A DNA stretch of 64,000 nt from Schistosoma mansoni. Taxonomy: Eukaryota; Platyhelminthes; Trematoda; Strigeidida; Schistosomatidae. This document shows positions 61,336 through 64,000 of this stretch, in pieces. Position 1 is the stretch's first letter. The number at the start of each line of letters is the position of its first letter. The notes under the pieces are model-generated. The model was not told the DNA's origin, did not search any database, and saw only the letters and a list, made by a program, of their open reading frames with translations. Where the stretch lies: positions 17,927,004 through 17,991,003 of the forward strand of contig NC_031498.1 of the NCBI RefSeq assembly GCF_000237925.1, given 5' to 3'. The translations under genes were made by a program, and so were the position numbers.

Positions 61336-61600
61336 CATTTGTATTCCATTGCGAAATGCCATTTGAGCAAGTTTACCTGGACCATCAACTGTTTTACCGT
61401 CATCTTCTGGACCCCATGATGCAGAATATACATCAATATGTTGTAGCTGATGACTTAGCGAACGCGACTCCATTGCATCAGTCACATCACCATCTAACAT
61501 ACGTACACCACCAATACGAGCTCTATAAGCTATACCTAATCCACATACACTATTATTTGCGGCAGCAGCCACTTCACCAGCGCAACGAGTACCATGACGG
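61336..61600 (-). CDS. Furin-like proprotein convertase, exon A (catalytic His)
   Basis: This is a kexin/furin-type (S8B) subtilase that cleaves secretory proproteins after paired basic residues in the Golgi or at the cell surface. The 265-bp exon gives the third base of a codon and 88 residues. [12 protein letters not shown] contains the catalytic His (furin H194). [26 protein letters not shown] keeps the Glu equivalent to E236, and [17 protein letters not shown] keeps D258 and D264 of the S1 and S4 pockets, so basic-residue specificity is expected. The acceptor is TTACTTCAG at 61601 and the donor is ATG then GTAAGTAG at 61335. Exons A to D together give about 309 residues. The signal peptide, prodomain and catalytic Asp (DDG) exons lie beyond the right edge. 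Paralogue assignment within the family is open. Confidence 0.97.
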
Positions 61601-62504
61601 CTGAAGTAATAGAAAATAAGAAAAATCGATTATGTAAGAAGTGTTTGTTTGACTTGTTTGTTATTCGATGAGGAAATATGAACAACAATTACAATAGTAT
61701 TACTCTTTGTCTATGTGACTGAAAAAAGAGTATGCTATAGTTGAATTACAGTCAGATGGAAAGTTCGATCAACTGATTGGAATTCTCTGTCTCTTCGTTC
61801 AAAGAACAAATGTTATTTATTAATTTACCATGTTTCAAAGTAAAAAAATGTTATTCATAAGTCAAACAACTCAATGTTAAAAATAAGAATGACCCACATA
61901 CTATGTTTTCAACCCATACCCTTAATTTGTGTTAATCATTCTTACATTTCGAAAAAGATGTACCGAATAGTTAATAGGCATACTTCAATTATTTTTATAA
62001 ACAGTGGAGCGTATCAATAAACCGTTAAAAGCAATCGGAGAAATGGAAACAAGTGATAAACACTTTAACGAATAACTTACAAATATCTAAAAGAAAGGTT
62101 ACTATCAAAACAACATTATCATATAAAAGATTATTTAGTGTCGTTGACTGTACGCACATCGATTACTGATTAGGCACAATACAACTTATTTCAAATTACA
62201 GAGATACATTTCATCATATGAAGGCAACAACAAAATATTCAACATTTTTTACAGTTATCTCAGAAATTGATTCATTAGTGTACGATAAATTCCAGCATAA
62301 ATAGAAAAGACTAACTTGTACTGCCTTGCGAAGTGAAGTAAGGATTATCTGCTTGAAGTTTGAGAAGAAATAGTGACAAAAAACACCAAAAACATTATGA
62401 TTTATCTAAAACTCTTATAAACTCTTTTGGTAATCTGTTAAAACTCTTCTACTTGAGTTATTTTGGGACAATAACGGATAAGAAATCAGTATCAACTTAA
62501 TTGC
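61601..62504. other. Furin intron upstream of exon A
   Basis: AT-rich. No exon with the catalytic Asp block found. Confidence 0.5.
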
Positions 62505-63017
62505 CCCTGGTACGACCGAGTGGGGAAAGTCTGCTCTCCCTCTCGAAATGCTCTCACATGGCCACGCGTATATAGCCTCTGACAGGGAAGTCCTACTCAC
62601 TGCCTTCTCGTGGCATTACTGTTGTTTATGAAATTGAGAGGACGAAAAGTGAATGTCCGGCGCTTTAACCGGGTTGGTGAATGTGGAGTGTCCACCTAGA
62701 GGAGTTGGAAAACCCTGATTCCATACCAATGGTGCACATGGGCTCCAGTATCCTGAGGGAACAAATGGCGTATGAATCAATCGTTGGTCACCAGTTACCA
62801 TGGGACTGAATCTCCTCACGATGCTCCACTGCCTTGTGGATCAGACCTTTAGGTCGAAGGCTCGGGGTGTGGCCCCGTAAGAAAACCACCTGCTTCAGTT
62901 TGGGCACCTGGACAGTATCGTAGCCCTCAAACAAATCAAATGAGATCTGTGTGGCGCATATATATCTGGTGCCCCTTTGTAGCAATATTTATGGGTGTAA
63001 ATAAATAAATAAATAAT
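62505..63017 (+). mobile_element. (AAAT)n-tailed dispersed element, complete-looking copy
   Basis: CCCTGGTACGACCGAGTGGG to GTAAATAAATAAATAAATAA. Closest in sequence to 28803-29320, hence one of the younger copies. Confidence 0.78.
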
Positions 63018-64000
63018 CAGATCAGTTTCATATTTTATTTCATAATCTCAAATTTCTAACATAGTAGTTTGTTATATTTTAGTTACTGGAAACACTGAAT
63101 TGTACCGGTATAAACATTTATCCGCGACGTGTATTAGAAATATTTAACAAAACACTAACTAAACAAAGTGGTTATGGTTGAAAATGAAAAAAACAAATAA
63201 ACACAAAAATCAGTGAAAACGTGATTATTCGCCTATAAATTTTTGCTCCTAAGTTGAAAAGAAGATTAATGGATAGTTTTCGAACTAATTACAAGCACAC
63301 TAAACGAAAACAAAAAAAGAATTCTAGTATATGATGTTACGAATTTGATTTGTGAACGTAATCTTAGATTTTTTCGGCTTTCAGACATGAAGAATATGAT
63401 GCATAAATTGTGTTGAAAGTAGCCATAACATTTCTTAACGTATAGATTCAGACAAACCTGAATGAGTGAATAGTGTCTGAATCAATCAACTATGTTATTT
63501 TGTATCTGATGAAGACCACCACCTTATAAAAATGTTAATTTTACTCTAAATAAACCTTATATTTCAGACCGGGACAGTAATCTCTTTATTATATGCATTC
63601 GAAAAAGTTGATGCTTGTAATGTAATTTATACTATATATAAACAAACACATAAAAAAGTCACACAAGTGACCTTTATAAAACAGATCAATAACACTATTT
63701 GTAAACATGAAGATATATGAATAAAAAAATATATATATGGATAAACTTAAGTCATTCGACAGAAGGCTCCAAATGAGTAAACAACATCGTTAGCACGGGA
63801 GATTCGAAAAGATTGTTCAGTTTAAGTATAGTTCGCACCACACACTAACCTTAGTTCAACAACTACTGAAAACCCAAAGAGTACTGAAAAGCTATTTTAC
63901 CACTGCTTGTAGCTCCCTGGAGGTGGGCAGCAACAATATCTATTAGTTTCGGACTTAAGAAATAAAGATTAGTTAGGTAGAACCAGCGCTATACATTGTT
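63018..64000. other. AT-rich DNA, probably furin intron
   Basis: No exon, RNA gene or recognisable repeat seen to the window end. Confidence 0.45.

Noticed and set aside
59831-61572. PC2-type convertase identity for the furin-like gene
   Set aside because: The oxyanion residue is Asn (WASGNGG), whereas PC2 has Asp. The sequence follows furin more closely throughout.

Overview
The window looks like nuclear DNA of a blood fluke (Schistosoma or a close relative). The evidence is AT-rich DNA with very long introns, a furin-like proprotein convertase split into small exons, RTE-type and CR1/jockey-type LINE fragments, and SINE copies that carry relics of the Sm-alpha type hammerhead ribozyme. I cannot name the species. 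Four gaps of exactly 200 N (19871, 25928, 38335, 40800) mark scaffold joins of unknown true size.

Layout. 1-1560: decayed CR1/jockey-like LINE. 3800-7400: tRNA-derived SINEs and RTE fragments. 8404-19258: a macrosatellite of six complete units of about 1.77 kb plus a partial seventh. Each complete unit carries one tRNA-Gly(GCC) gene on the + strand. 19520-23650: LINE-rich block, with an APE-endonuclease/RT LINE on the minus strand and a second decayed CR1-like element. 23.7-38.1 kb: mostly AT-rich DNA with scattered SINEs and (AAAT)n-tailed repeats.

38101-61600 holds the only protein-coding host gene I can support: four minus-strand exons of a furin/PCSK-type subtilase. They encode about 309 residues, from the catalytic His block through the oxyanion Asn and catalytic Ser into the start of the P domain. 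All splice phases agree. The N-terminal exons (signal peptide, prodomain, catalytic Asp) lie beyond 64000. The rest of the P domain was not found. Introns are 1.2, 8.8 and 12.6 kb long. The largest contains a small contig (38535-40799) with 1.2 more units of the tRNA-Gly macrosatellite, bracketed by two gaps.

Most notable points. (1) The tRNA-Gly macrosatellite has copies that differ at functional sites: the invariant A14, an acceptor-stem pair and the Pol III terminator. Each unit also shows a sharp strand-composition switch at the tRNA gene. (2) A second SINE family, distinct from Sm-alpha, appears to carry its own minimal hammerhead motif. (3) SINEs recur in inverted, foldback arrangements, one of them beside an assembly gap.
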